From positions 61,655,289-61,719,288 of the forward strand of contig NC_133771.1 in NCBI RefSeq assembly GCF_003597395.2: a stretch of DNA of 64,000 nucleotides, in the 5' to 3' direction. The stretch is from Chelonoidis abingdonii (Eukaryota > Chordata > Testudines > Testudinidae). The first letter of the stretch is position 1. Every line of letters begins with the position of its first letter. A model generated the notes under the pieces. That model saw nothing but the letters and a program-made list of their open reading frames with translations, did not search any database and was not told the DNA's origin. Below are positions 1 to 12,097 of the stretch, in pieces. The translations under genes were made by a program, and so were the position numbers.

Positions 1-388
1 AAAAATTGGGGTTTTTAGTCTGGAGAAGAGAAGACTGAGAAGGGCTATGATAACCATTTTCAAGTACATAAAGATTGTTATCAGGTGGGGGGAGGAAAAT
101 TGTTCTCATCAACCTCCGAGAATAGGACAAGAAGCAATGGGATTAAATTGCAGCAAGAGAGATTTAGGTTGGTCATTAGGAAAAGCTTCCTAACTGTCAG
201 GGTAGTTAAACATTGGAATAAATTGCATAGGGAGGTTATGCAATCTCCATCGTTGGAGATTTTTAAAAGCAGCTAGACAAACGCTTGTCAGGGATGGTCT
301 AGATAACACTTAGTCCTTCCATGAGTGCAGGAGATTGGACTAGAAGACCTCTCGAGGTTCCTTCCAGTCCTACAATTCTATGATTATC
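1..388 (+). mobile_element. CR1-type LINE, 3' end
   Basis: The block begins in the CR1 pattern 'ctggagaagagaagactgag', passes through 'agcttcctaactgtcagg', and ends at 'ggttccttccagtcctac' plus 'aattctatgatta', the short octamer-type tail of CR1 elements. Truncated at its 5' side, with no intact reading frame. It lies in the intron downstream of the last exon seen. CR1 is the dominant LINE of turtles, birds and crocodilians. Confidence 0.85.
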
Positions 389-1021
389 CATGTACAATAA
401 TGCAGATGCAAACTGCACCTGCAAAAGGAGCCTTGGCCCTTTTGACAATGTACTTTATTGTCAGGTTTCCAGTAACAGCTAAGTCATTACACTAAGTTAT
501 GTTCCCTCAGTATAAATATGCACACCCTGTTATAGCACTCAGTACAAATGGCCTAGGGGTGCAATTGTGTGCTGTGCCTCCTGGAAGAGCAGCACATGCA
601 GTTGTAGTCCAGAGCCACAGGGGACTAAAATGGCTTGAAGCCACCTTCATGCCCTCCTGACTCTGAGGTGTTCCAAGGGTAGTGTAGCCACTCAGAGAGC
701 CTGAAGGATTGACTAAGTTACTTCAGCCCATCTTTGGCTGTCTATGGGCAGCAGGGCAACACAGAATGTCCAGTGCTTACTGCACAGAAATTGTCCTTTG
801 GCCAGCTAAGGGACTTTTCCAGTCCCTTTGTAGAACCAAGGGGATCAGGGGGAGAATTCCAATCCAAGCTTGTAAACCTTCCAAGATGTCGGTACCCTTT
901 AATGATATTACAGCTGCCAAGAGCTGATGTTCTCTGTTTTTACTACCTGTTTCTAATATTATATTTAAGCTTCTTACAGTAAAACAATCTTCAGTTACTT
1001 GCTAAAATGCTTTCCACCTAC

Positions 1022-1161
1022 CTCTTTTGGTTCATCTCCCAAAGTTGTTTTGTATCTCAATAGGTATTTGCGGACTTTTCCTGGGGCAGGATCCCAAATG
1101 ACATTCATGCTGCTGTGAGTAATGTCTCTAACCCTCAAGCTTTTGGATCCAGCTAAAGGTA
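1022..1161 (-). CDS. COL12A1: COL12A1 exon: FN3-11, first half
   Basis: 140-bp exon, phase 1 to phase 0, acceptor CTATTTTACAG, donor GTAGGT. It encodes PLAGSKSLRVRDITHSSMNV, W and PAPGKVRKYLLRYKTTLGDE, ending PKE. The second half of this domain is not in the window; the gene continues past the left edge. Confidence 0.93.
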
Positions 1162-2029
1162 CTGTAAAATAGGAATCATAATATACAACTACTATTCTCA
1201 AACTGGAAAAGAAACTCTTTTCACATCTTTTTTTGTTAAAGAAAAAAAGCCAAAAACTTATCAAAGGGAATCCCTGTTTTGGTCAGCAGATGAGTCATTT
1301 CAACAAATTATCCAGCCACCAGAATAGCTGAAGACCTGTACTCTGCTCATGTTGGTGATTTCAAAATTAATCAATATTGGCTGGAAAAGGCCCAGGTCCT
1401 CTTATAAACATAATTTCAATGCCATTTAAAGGAGGTTGCTTTAATTAGAAAGTACAGGTGATGCCATTTTAAATAAACACCATTTCAAATGTGTTTATTG
1501 TTTTTAAATAAGTCTTTTGGCACCCAAATCGTAGTTGTTATATTTAGGTGAACAGTCCCACTGAACTCAGTGATGTGCGTAAAGCAAGCAGAATTTGGCT
1601 TTTAGTAGCTACAGGTAATGCGAGATAGTCCAACTTTTCCTCTACCTTTAGCCTTCTTCCACTTTAATTGTTAAAATACTGAATCTTTTTGAAAACAGGT
1701 ATAAGTAGGCTCACAATAAAATAAATCCACTGTAATCTGCTGTTTGCAAGTTGTTAGCCAAATTGCCCTTCCTTTATCAAGCTCCCATGAGCTTAGAGGG
1801 GAAGCCATACTGGTGTTTCTTTTTAATTAGATCATTTTCAGTTGAAGTGGCTTTATGACCCTTCAAAACTCTTGCAATGATGAAAAATCCATATCTAGAG
1901 AAAAAAACTGGCAAAAAGTGACAAAATAAATGCCCTGCTCCTCCACCCACCCATCGCTGCTAAAATATAATGTAAGTTAGATATTACTGATACAACAAAA
2001 AGCAAAGCAAGAATTCAAGAAGCCCTTAC
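1162..2029. other. Intron, no element recognised
   Basis: AT-rich sequence between the FN3-10 and FN3-11 exons. I see no repeat family or RNA gene. Confidence 0.7.
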
Positions 2030-2159
2030 ATGTCACTTCCTGAGCGGTAAGTGGGTCACTGCTGAGATCGCCAAACTCTGCATGAATAGTTAAAGTGTAG
2101 GCAGTATTGGGGATGAGGTCTACCAGCTGAACATCATTCACTGTTGACCCAACACGCAT
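2030..2159 (-). CDS. COL12A1: COL12A1 exon: FN3-10, second half
   Basis: 130-bp exon, phase 0 to phase 1, acceptor TTTCACGTGCAG, donor GTAAGG. It encodes MRVGSTVNDVQLVDLIPNTA, YTLTIHAEFGDLSSDPLTAQ and EVT. Length and phases equal the matching half of FN3-9. Confidence 0.93.
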
Positions 2160-2354
2160 CTGCACGTGAAAGAAAGATGCAGGTGTTGAAAAATAAAAGA
2201 GAGCAGAATACTGCTCCAGTAAATATGCTGCACTTCATAAATACCTGCTAGACTTTTCTTACTATTATGGGATACCCTTGAAAATCTAAGAGCTTTTTGT
2301 GGGGATCCAGAAGGGAGAGACAAGTTACAGAGAACTAAAGGTAACTTTCCACAC

Positions 2355-2500
2355 CTCTTTTTCTACAGCTGGTATTGTGGCATTGAGAGGTTCATACAAT
2401 AACCGATAACCAGTAGCTCCCCTGAGAGGTTCCCATCTGACTCTCATGGAAGTCGATCCAATGTCATAAGCATTCAGGTTTCTGATTGTAGGGATTGGCA
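2355..2500 (-). CDS. COL12A1: COL12A1 exon: FN3-10, first half
   Basis: 146-bp exon, phase 1 to phase 0, acceptor ATTTTCACAG. It encodes PIPTIRNLNAYDIGSTSMRV, W and ATGYRLLYEPLNATIPAVEK. The donor as placed is GAG|GTGTGG, weaker than the other donors. The sequence NAT makes an N-glycosylation sequon possible. Confidence 0.92.
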
Positions 2501-3666
2501 CTGTGAAAATATGAAATTATTCATTTTATTTAATCACTTTATTTATTTTTCTGCCTACTCTACCACCTTTTAGCATTACACAGCATCCAGCAGTACTATA
2601 GAGAATAGGTCACTTGGGAATAAGGAGGTATTGGGTTAGTGAAATAGGGAATCCATAGATTTTGTTGTTGTAAGTGGTGATTAACCTAAAGAATTAGTAA
2701 CAGTCATATCTTTTTTAACGTGTCCAGTGATTTTCTGTCACAACACTAATTTTCAAAACTTTAACATTCCCTTCATAAAGGACAAAGCTGCATTTTGAGG
2801 TGTATATTAAGATTCTTGAATATTCTAAAGTTCTACCTTAATTAATATTAAATGTTGATTATCAACTCCAAACATAGCGGGCTTGTGGATTTGTACATAT
2901 AAAGGGAACATTTTTGTATCTATTTTCTTTACTCTGTTACACATTTTTCTTACTCTTGTAAAAAACTACATGAACAGTAAAAAAAAAAAAAATCACCTCA
3001 AATTTTAAAGCACTAATGTGAATAAATTAATTTGGAATTTTTGACCTGCCTAATGTAGAGCAATCATATATGACAGAAGGGAATTGCTAATGGTAACATT
3101 TTGACAGGCTCAGGATGCCACTCTATCTTGCACTCAGTAACAACATACATATTATCAATCATTTGAACAGCTGATAATGGAAACATGAGCCAATCTATGC
3201 CCGTAAGCACGAAACTGATGTAATTGCTCTGAACCAGGCACACATTAATGCTGTAAAATCAGAGTCAATTTGAGACAACGTTTCGGCTGCCTGGAGCAAG
3301 AATGATCTGTGTAATATGGAGGCTGCACAGGTTGAATGAAGGTGTGTATTTGACAACTTCTGGACCATATTCCCTGAGGTTATAAGTTATTTCTTGGAAT
3401 GTTTCTCCAGGGCTCTGGCCCAAGAGGACTAGTAGAGCAGTGTCTATATGAGTTTGGAAGGAAGCCAGAGTCAGGGCAGACAATTTCCACCCTGCCGCTG
3501 TCTCTTATGGCCACAACTTTCCAGGCATGGTTATATGGGCTCAAAGGAACAAACTACCATTTTATGTTGTCAAGAAGTATTGCAGTAATAAGTGTTCTAC
3601 TGAGGGACTATCACTGGTGTCACACCAGTTGTTAAACACATTGATCATATTGGAATTTTAACTTAC
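2501..3666. other. Intron, no element recognised
   Basis: AT-rich intron between FN3-9 and FN3-10, with a short poly-A run at about 2980. Nothing else identified. Confidence 0.7.
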
Positions 3667-3796
3667 AAGTTGTTTCTGTGCCACTTAGAGGTTCACTGCT
3701 TTCATCTTCTACCACAGAGAACACTTGAACAACATATTCTGTTTCAGGTTTCAGGTTCTTCAGAACTGTGGTAGTTTCCACTCGATTTACATAAAA
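3667..3796 (-). CDS. COL12A1: COL12A1 exon: FN3-9, second half
   Basis: 130-bp exon, phase 0 to phase 1, acceptor GTTGTGTAG, donor GTAAGT. It encodes [40 protein letters not shown] and ETT. The acceptor tract is poor in pyrimidines close to the AG, but the reading frame and the residues are clear. Confidence 0.93.
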
Positions 3797-5162
3797 CTAC
3801 ACAACAATAAAAGCAATGTTAATTTCATTTACCAAAGGCATCTTCAGTTTTGCTGCATATTACTCTTGCATCAGTGGAGTTACACTATAAATAAATCCAT
3901 CCCTTAGTCTTCTGCATGTTTAGTTTTTCAGTATTCTGCCTCCATTATGTATGAAAAAACAAGTTGTAGAGATTTAGGCAGACATATGTTTTCAATAGGT
4001 ATACACATGTGTAAAAGTGTACAATAGATTAAAATGACTCCCTGCTATCACAGGTGATATTTATGCTACCCAGTGGTTCTCAAACTTTTGTACTGGTGAC
4101 CCCTTTTAGACAGCAAGCCTGTGAGTACATTAAAAACACTTTTTAACATATTTAGCACCATTACAAATGCTGGAGGCAAAGCAGGGTTTGGGGTGGAGGC
4201 TGACACGTTGTGACTCCCAATGTAATAACCTTGCAACCCTCTGAGGGGTCCCAACCCCCAGTCTGAGAACTCCTGTGCTACACATTATTTGGTTGAATGG
4301 GGAACATGCTTAGAAATGTAATTCAAATTCTTCCTCCTTGTTTTGGAAATAGAATGCAGATAGTATGGCACCATGGAAAATTGAGACTTGTATAGCACAT
4401 GTAGTGTATACAGTGATATTAGCAACAAGGATCAACCAAAAACAAGCAGAAAGTCTTCAGAATAAAATGCCACTGGGTAAGCAAGGTATAAAGTCAACAT
4501 GTGCCAGGACGGCTGCCACCTGCCCTAACCAAAAGACAAATCTGGAAAAAAGTGCTAGTTTAGGCTGAGTCAGATCTGAGTATGGATTTAACAGTCTTGA
4601 CCCTAACTTTGACCCTAACCTAAATACTCTCTCACAACCTGTAGAGCCCACCATCCCTCTTGCTTTTAACCATAACCCAGAACAAGGTGTACTAAAGGAC
4701 TACTATTTCTAGTTGCTGATATGGTCAGAGAGTTTTCATGAACGGACTTGATTAAAGGAACATATGACCGTGGACATTCGAATCAATGGGCATTACTAGG
4801 AAACATAGACAAGTATTTTCTGAGGTATATTAAACTCCAAGTTTTATAATTTTAAAATATCCAAGATCATCTGTAGTATGAACCTCATTTCTGTCAGGTT
4901 TTTGAAACACAAAGCAAAAAGAATGTAACTTGCTATTTGTGGCTAGGAATATATCCCTTTTGTAAGATGCCTCCATGCTCTTTGAGACAGAAGTCCTTTC
5001 CCACCTCACACCACTCCACACATAATCCGTATTTTTTCAGATTAACACAAACCTTAAATTAGTACCATGCTGTCTTCGCAGAATCTAGATGAGAGAAACT
5101 TCAATATGCAAGAGTCTGTGGTTCATACAGATAAGATCGGAACAGAGACTCCAGGCACTAAC
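3797..5162. other. Intron inside FN3-9 with one hAT MITE
   Basis: Contains the MITE at 4071-4275. 4595-4680 has a few 'ccctaac' motifs, too few and irregular to be a telomere-like array. Confidence 0.7.
4071..4275. mobile_element. hAT-type MITE
   Basis: Begins 'cagtggttctcaaacttttg' and ends 'gtctgagaactcctg', inverted termini of the CAGNGGTTCTCA type. It is flanked by near-identical 8-bp sequences (tgctaccc / tgctacac), the hAT target duplication length. A second member of the family lies at 61894-62112 in reverse orientation. Non-coding. Confidence 0.75.
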
Positions 5163-5302
5163 CTGCTGAGGTGGGCCTCCAGAAACAGGGTAGTATTCAA
5201 CCCTGTATCTATCCACGCTCTCAGCAGGTGCAGTCCATGTCACTCTGAAAGAACGAGGTGTCACCTCAGAAGTTACCAGGCTGGAGGGAGATGACAAGCC
5301 AC
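5163..5302 (-). CDS. COL12A1: COL12A1 exon: FN3-9, first half
   Basis: 140-bp exon, phase 1 to phase 0, acceptor AATGCTGTAG, donor GTTAGT (a less common +3 base). It encodes [40 protein letters not shown] and PPQQ. The first FN3 after VWA3; the phase-0 intron lies mid-domain, the pattern of all FN3 domains on this side of VWA3. Confidence 0.94.
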
Positions 5303-6020
5303 CTACAGCATTGAAACAAATAATGGGAGATGCTCATTAATGAAGAAGTGCGCCAACTATGGGAATGGAACTGAGAATAATACACAAGTTCAACTGCTTT
5401 GAAAAAAATATTTACTGCTGCTCTTTGGTGGTATTTCTGAAATGAAGCCTCACGTCACTGGGGGAGCCCTTACAACAGCAATGACAATGACAGCCCAGCA
5501 TCACGTCATTACGTGGCTCTGTGGGCAGTAGCCTTTCTAACAGACCTATGCAAATTCCTTCTCCTTCCTACCCCACCCCGAACACTAACATTTGATAGGG
5601 AGAACCCTCATCTTGAGGGGCTCTTTTTCCATGCTAGGGTTTGCTTCTGAGCTGTAAGGCAGCCAGATTTCACATTTCAACAGTGCAGTCCTGTTAAAAC
5701 TTTTCCCGGGTTACATAAATGTCAGTCAGCCAGTGAAGAATCTTTCCCCCTGACCCCCCATGTAAGGGGACACACATCAAACAACATCTTTTCCACGTGC
5801 CTGACCCTGGGAAGAAGGCAGGCTTAGATAGCCACATAATGCTGGTGGAGGCAAAACACAGTTGTTATCCCAGGTGACCTGCACAGCTTCTTTAGGTTGG
5901 TAGCTGAAAAAGCAGATTGATTTGACAGTTCCCAGTCAGCAATGGAAATGAATTTTCAGGCCAAGGTATTAAAGCACATAAACTGGGAGAGGTTGAATTT
6001 CATAGAAAAAAAAGACGTAC
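5303..6020. other. Intron between VWA3 and FN3-9, no element recognised
   Basis: No repeat family, RNA gene or additional exon seen. Confidence 0.7.
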
Positions 6021-6167
6021 CTGGGCCTTTTACACTATTACATAGATTAATCGTTAAGTCATCAACAATATTAGCAAGGAAGGAGAAATCAGCAACGTTG
6101 TAAACATGGGTATCATCTGGATCTGTTGCAATCTGCTTCAACTCATTTTCATCCGCATTTTTAATAC
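6021..6167 (-). CDS. COL12A1: COL12A1 exon: VWA3, last part
   Basis: 147-bp exon, phase 1-1, acceptor GTGTATTTAAG, donor GTACGT. It encodes [40 protein letters not shown] and CNSVKGPG, the end of VWA3 and the linker to FN3-9. Confidence 0.94.
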
Positions 6168-6337
6168 CTTAAATACACGACACATAAACAAGACTTAGAT
6201 CAAGTGTAATACAGCTAAGCCCCCCGCACCGAAACACATCATTTCTATCGCATTCCATGGATTCAAGTGCATTACTATTGATCTATTGTGTTTTAAAACA
6301 CATCTCTACATTCAATTTCTCTTCATATAGTACTTAC

Positions 6338-6502
6338 CAATCGCATAAAGTTCCACTCCCTCATCCCTGAGTCTCCTTGAAGGAGCCACTATATCGTCTT
6401 GTGATTTGCCATCAGTGATGAGGACACCGATTTTGCGAGCTTTAGGCCTCAATCCAACTTCTGGTTTGAAATTGTCTTTTAGGATGAAACTCAAAGCCAT
6501 TC
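6338..6502 (-). CDS. COL12A1: COL12A1 exon: VWA3, third part
   Basis: 165-bp exon, phase 1-1, acceptor TGTCACATTAG, donor GTAAGT. It encodes [20 protein letters not shown] and then [20 protein letters not shown], the central strand and third MIDAS loop, ending VELYAIG. It has the same size and phases as the corresponding VWA1 exon. Confidence 0.95.
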
Positions 6503-7375
6503 CTAATGTGACATAAAGAGGCAACTTGTGAGCACTGTACACTATTACAAATATACCTTACTGGCAAACAAATATATTTCACCATAGCCATCACTGACCA
6601 CATCACTCCCCTCTTTACATCCTTTACATCCCCCCTTTACATCCCATCATCTTTCACATCAAATTCAAGCTTCTCATCCTCCTCTACCAGGTCCTGCACC
6701 ACCTCTGCCCTTGCCAACATCTCTGCTCCCCATTCTTCCTCCTCTCCCTTTTATGATAGAATCATAGACTTCAAGGTCAGAAGGGACCATTATGATCATC
6801 TAGTCTGACCTCCTGCACAACGCAGGCCACAGACTCTCACCCACCCACTCCTGTATCAAACCTATGTCTGAGCCATTGAAATCCTCAAATCATGATTTAA
6901 AGAGTTCAAGGTGCAGAGAATCTTCCAGCAAGTGATAACCTTCCCTCCTGCCAAAATCCCCACCACACCACCCCTTTTTTATCTCCACACTTGTTTTCAT
7001 GCTGCCCCTTGTGCACTGAATTGCCTTCCCCTCTTTTCATAGGCCAAATTATTTCATCCATCACATTCCTTATCCACCCAAATTCTCCTCCATCAAATCC
7101 CTCCTTAAAACACACTCTACTGAGAACCCTTGCCTTTGAATGATAACCTCAGCAAGATTTCCCCAACACCTCAAGCTTATGCCATCACCTTCCGTATTAT
7201 AATATGTCTGAATAGTTTTAGTCACGTCAAAACTAGACTGGAAGCACCCTTGGGCAGGGAATTTTTTTATGATGTACAGTGCTGAGCTAATTGATAATAC
7301 TGCCCAGATAATTTATGGCAATTAACGGAACATTTTTAAATATAGCTTAAGGAAAAATAAGGGAATGTAACATAC
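6503..7375. other. Intron inside VWA3 with a CR1 fragment
   Basis: Besides the CR1 tail at 6752-6940 there is a pyrimidine-rich stretch (about 6595-6760) with many 'catc' and 'cctc' steps. No exon. Confidence 0.7.
6752..6940 (-). mobile_element. CR1-type LINE, 3' end fragment
   Basis: Reverse-oriented CR1 tail: 'atgatagaatcatagacttc' followed by 'aaggtcagaagggaccatta' and 'tctagtctgacctcctgcac'. It sits in the intron between the second and third VWA3 exons. 5'-truncated and non-coding. Confidence 0.85.
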
Positions 7376-7495
7376 CTGTTAGAGTATTGCCTCCTTTGTA
7401 TGGTAAGTTAGCCACAGCATCTAGTAAACTCTGTTTGGAACCGTAAGTATTTAGGTGCCATTCTGTTCTGGGATCTCCACTATACTGAGCAAGAG
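7376..7495 (-). CDS. COL12A1: COL12A1 exon: VWA3, second part
   Basis: 120-bp exon, phase 1-1, acceptor GGCTTTTTCAG, donor GTATGT. It encodes [40 protein letters not shown], giving the MIDAS threonine loop of VWA3. Confidence 0.95.
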
Positions 7496-7578
7496 CTGAA
7501 AAAGCCATTATCACTTGGTTACTACACTGTTATGGAACAGTTATGTGCCCAGACCCCTTTTATACCTGCATGACTTAC

Positions 7579-7728
7579 CAATCTGCACTTTATCAGGACC
7601 AATATCAAAGACTTCAACAATACGAGCAATGAAGCTCCTGACTGTTTTAAAATTTGGTCTCCCGATACTCCATGAGCCATCCACCAGCAGCACAATATCA
7701 GCTTCTGCTCTGGTAATACATTCCAAGC
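7579..7728 (-). CDS. COL12A1: COL12A1 exon: VWA3, first part (MIDAS)
   Basis: 150-bp exon, phase 1-1, acceptor GGTGTGGCAG, donor GTAAGT. It encodes [40 protein letters not shown] and DIGPDKVQI. The DGSWS motif is the MIDAS metal site. Because it starts in phase 1, it can be joined either to FN3-8 or to a phase-1 signal-peptide exon, which is what the known short isoform does. Confidence 0.95.
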
Positions 7729-10684
7729 CTGCCACACCAACCAGAAAAAAAACGCTTTATCCATATTAATCCAGGCACTTTATTTTCTTCTGCCCTCTTC
7801 TACGCTACATAATACACACTGAATTGACTTACTGACTGAAGTACTTCTAGCATTATCCACTGATGTTCTGTGGCCTGTCAATATCAGCTACTGATCCACT
7901 ATTCATGAATTATTTCACTGGTACAAGATTTATTAATTTCATCATACACACATCCCTCCCAGAAGGACCTCTTCTGACATGTCAGAATTAATGAACATGC
8001 TTTTCCCTACTATGATAGGCTTTACCTAGCTTGATCTTTATTAATGGAAAATAAATTTATTTCAGATTCCTCAGGGAACAGAAGTTTAAGCTAATAACTA
8101 ATCTGGCAGTGGGATTGCCCTATATTTTGAACGAACTAAACGCAAAAATAAAAATATGTGAGCATTTTCAAATGATCCAGATTTACATTATTTTAGTCTA
8201 GAGTCAGGGGCTAAACTAATGTCCTGTTTTCAATTATACACTGGAATAGTTAGTATATATCATTAACAGAATCAGGTAAGCAACATCACGCAACTTGTAG
8301 AGAAATAAAATAAATTAATATAGATGGTGCAGAAGTTTGCACATGTAAAACAAGAAAGAGAGAACATAATTTAGAAGAAGATATGCAAACAAATACACAA
8401 GTCAAGAGATACAGAAATGACAAAAACAAACATTTATACAAAGCGGCAATGTTTTGAAAAGGAAGAAAATTATCTCAGATACCCTCAGTTTACAAACTAT
8501 GGAATAAAAATATGAAAAATTTCAGTTTCATCATATTAGAAATCACAGAACATTTATACAAAGCAGAAAGATACAAGTATTTAAATGATCTTATTATCAG
8601 TCATTTGAAAAAAAGAACACTTGTTCTCTCTCTTTTCCGGGAGATTGAGTTACCAGCTGCAAATTTTCTGGCTTCTTGCCATCATAGCTTCTGGTCTTTA
8701 TATGGAAGAAATCCCATTGAGAAAAATCGGCCAAACTCATCACAGTTGAAAGACATTGTGATTTCATCTATGTTCCACATAATTGATCCAATACTGTAGA
8801 CTCCTAACTACTCGATGTACCTGAGGGTTTAAAATCATGATCCTCTTCTGCATAGAAAATATAGATCTAGTCTTTAATCGGGACAATACAAATAGTTTGT
8901 GGAGTAGAGTTTAAGTAAAATCTTGTTAGATCAAAACTGTGCATGCATATGTTCACCAACGAAGCTTTATGTACCTTTAACCAATTAAATTATTTTGGCT
9001 TTTACTTTTCTTCCAACTCCCATAATCCCACACCTGAAAGTTCTAGCAAAGGCACTATATCTTTATTAATTTTTGTTATTTTAATAAAAATATAGGGTAC
9101 CACTGCATACAGAATTAACTTTCCCAGCTACAAATTTCATTTTTCACAGTAACCATGATTTTAGTCCATGCATTACTAAAACAGTTTAGCTTACTATATA
9201 TGACATTGTAGGAAGGAATGCAGTAACATAAATATAATAAATATGCCTAGTGCAATTTTTTTTCTGCCAGAATTACTAGTTTCTCTCCCATTTCACTGGT
9301 AGCATGCTACTATGCCACCTTTTTCAGTTTTACCCTCTAGTATTAGCTAGAGTTTCTGGCCAAGGTCAGTAAATTCTCTTAAGCACTATATTTCAGGCAT
9401 ACCATTTTTCTAGTTCCACCTAGGTAAACACCTCTTCAAATCCAGCAACTACTGCTAAATAACATTTGTAATTGCGAACAGATTAGGGTTTTCTGCCTAC
9501 CTGTTGCAAAAAAAGGGAGCTGTGTACTTCAATTTTTGGCAATCCAAAAATAGTTTAAAATCTACTTACTGAAGCACATCATCAGCATTTTCTAACTGCT
9601 GTTGAAAAATGTTATATAAATGAGTATTATTTTTCCATAACATGGTACTCAAAGAAGGCACTGAATAAAAAAGAGTATCTTTTAAAAGGCTATGAAAAAA
9701 AGAATTTATGTTTGCCTGAATATCATGTTTGGCAGCCAAAAGTAAGTTTTTACCAAAATTAATTTCTGAGAGACCTTTGGCAGGGGTTAGGATAGACTTC
9801 TACAGTAGATACTCAGGGCCAAACCCTCTGTCCCTCTCTGCAGGGCATGCCAGGCCTGAAATGGAGAAGAAATGCCATGGTTCGCACAAGCACAGTAGGG
9901 TAAAGGGAAGCAGAGGTCCCTCGCAAACATGTTTGTCAGTCCTTACACCAACTGGAGCTCAACTCCAAGCAGGGGTGCTGGAACAATTTGTATAGTGGGG
10001 GTGCTGGGAGCCATTGAACCAAACCATAAACCCTGTATATCATGGAAACCACTTCAAGCCAGGGGGTCCAGCAGCATCCATGACTGTGGGGGTATGGGGT
10101 AATGGTCAATATGAGTCAGTCCAGACACACAGGCCCAACACCACACACAGGGAGAGTAGATGCCTTGACCATTACATGTATTGTTCCTCAGCCCTGTGCA
10201 CAATATCCCAGAGGTGAAATTCATACCTGTGCAGTCAGCAAACAAAAGGCCTATGCCCACTTATGACCTATTTTAAGGATGCTAAGTGGTGGATAGGCCC
10301 TGTTCTGGCTCTCTGTGCAGAGGTGTATTTCACCCTGTGTGCATAACTCACTTATGAGACCAGCATTCTCTGATCAAGCATTTGGCCCTGTATGCGAGAA
10401 GTTAGGCATGTATAGCTTCTAAATACAGTGAACTTGGTCTCGACTAATCAGCACTGCTTAACAGTAGTGACCCTTTAATAAAAGTGGAAGAGAACTGTAC
10501 TCATGAATTTAGACATACTTGAGGATGCAGGTTTTACTATTCATCAAACCCTGTAAATAAATGTTTGTTAGTTAAATGTCTTGCAGCACCTTATGATAAA
10601 AGTGACAGGGAAATGCTAAACCTATCTGAAACATTAGAAAACAAAAGACAGATATTCCATTTGCCGCAATGTGATCAGGTTTAC
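7729..10684. other. Intron between FN3-8 and VWA3
   Basis: About 3 kb of AT-rich sequence with a repeat fragment at 9968-10085. An internal near-repeat 'aacatttatacaaagc' occurs at 8429 and 8548. No exon recognised. Confidence 0.65.
9968..10085. repeat. Interspersed repeat fragment, 'caggggtgctggaacaattt' type
   Basis: The 5' end resembles a hAT-like terminus (cagggg...), and the body contains 'ccttgatatcat'-like and 'ccacttcaagccagggggt' segments that look like an interspersed family. The opposite terminus was not identified, so this may be a truncated copy. Confidence 0.4.
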
Positions 10685-10806
10685 CTCCGGCTAAGAATGG
10701 CATCACAGTGACATCTGAAAGGGTGGTCATTTCTTGGCCAACCAGTGGTGCACTCTCCCCTCCTTCAAACATTCCAAAAACATTTACCTTATAGGTAGTG
10801 CCTGCC
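10685..10806 (-). CDS. COL12A1: COL12A1 exon: FN3-8, second part, and linker to VWA3
   Basis: 122-bp exon, phase 2 to phase 1, acceptor ACTATTGTAG, donor GTAAAC. It encodes [31 protein letters not shown] and the linker VTVMPFLAG. In human and chicken the short splice form (XIIB) joins the signal-peptide exon directly to the VWA3 region, so this would be the last exon specific to the long form. Confidence 0.93.
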
Positions 10807-11907
10807 CTACAATAGTAAAAAAAATACATGGATATGTCAAATCAATTTGATCAACTAAATGCTGAGGTATCACCAATAAATATATTAGATCTTTTAACGT
10901 GGATTTGATGGCTTTTTCTCACACATAAAGCATAATCATAGTTTCTATACTGACTATTACTATATTATGTTATATGGCATAGTACATATTCTAAATCCAT
11001 ATGTCTGTGTTTGCTTACATACCTCTTAACTTCAGTGAGAGTTTTCCTTAAGGAAGTATCTGAGTGAAGAACTAAGGAATTGATGATTTGGCCCTTCATT
11101 ACATTAAAGATAGCTACTCGGTTTTTTTCTATACAGGAGAGGTCCAGAAATGTAAAGCCCGGCGTCCTGTGCCTCAGCTGATATAATGCAGTGTAATTCC
11201 ATTGAAGTCAAAGGAGCTCTCCCGCTTCATACCAGCTGAGTATCTGGTTCCAGATCTGTAACTGTATACCATAGTTTGTTCATCTGAGGTCAGATTTTTA
11301 ATGGTGCCACTCTGAGCATGCCCAGCTGACACACATACAATTCCTGATGCTCCTGTGCAATTCCCAGTGCTGATGGAGGAGTATGACATGCTCAGAATTG
11401 CATCTTTAAATCTCTGGGTCTTCCCCATAATGAACATAGAGTTCTATCCAGAACTGAACTAGACTGCTACAGTTTTAGCTTCAAAATTCTTTAGAAAAAA
11501 GTTTGGACAACTCAATCTTCTCCTCTGCTTCTAGTATCGAGCATGTCGTCTTGCTCTCTCACATGCCCCAGTGAGATCACAAACAGAACATTGGAATCCA
11601 TGCTTGCAGATGCCTTTCTGGAGTTGATTAAAAATTCCCTGGAAGCTCCTGGCCCTTAAAGGTTTTTCTTACTTATGCTTGATTCTATCCTACCTATTAG
11701 CCTCTGTATCATCGTGGCCCTAGTGCAGCCTTTATCTACAATAGCATTAAAACTAAGGAAAAAGGGGTATCTTTGTGAAAAAACACATACTTTTTTCATA
11801 AACACATTGCTGTAAAGAAGGGATGGTAAAGCTATTTATAACCTGAGCCATTTTCTTTCTATTAATTAAACTATTAACACAAAATTAAAAAGAATTATTA
11901 GCCATAC
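10807..11907. other. Intron splitting FN3-8, no element recognised
   Basis: No repeat family could be named. 11100-11440 is less AT-rich than its surroundings. Confidence 0.65.
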
Positions 11908-12097
11908 CTAAGCTCCTCCAATACAACTGTATTGTCATATGGCCCAACAATTAGTTCTCCAAGTCTATCTTCTCCTGTCGGATGGAAAGTTATTTTGTAA
12001 CCTCTCACTTCCCCAGGGGCTGGCTCCCAAGTTACTCTGAAACTTGACATAGTGGAATCAGAAGTTTTCAGGTTTCTGGGTGGTTTATACGGAGAGG
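11908..12097 (-). CDS. COL12A1: COL12A1 exon: FN3-8, first part
   Basis: 190-bp exon, phase 1 to phase 2, acceptor GATCCTGGCAG, donor GTATGG. It encodes [40 protein letters not shown] and [13 protein letters not shown]. The split codon (AG + G) makes the arginine before [11 protein letters not shown]. This is one of only two FN3 domains so far split at this position. Confidence 0.94.

Noticed and set aside
4590..4680. Interstitial telomere-like 'ccctaac' motifs
   Set aside because: Only a few irregular occurrences, not a tandem array.
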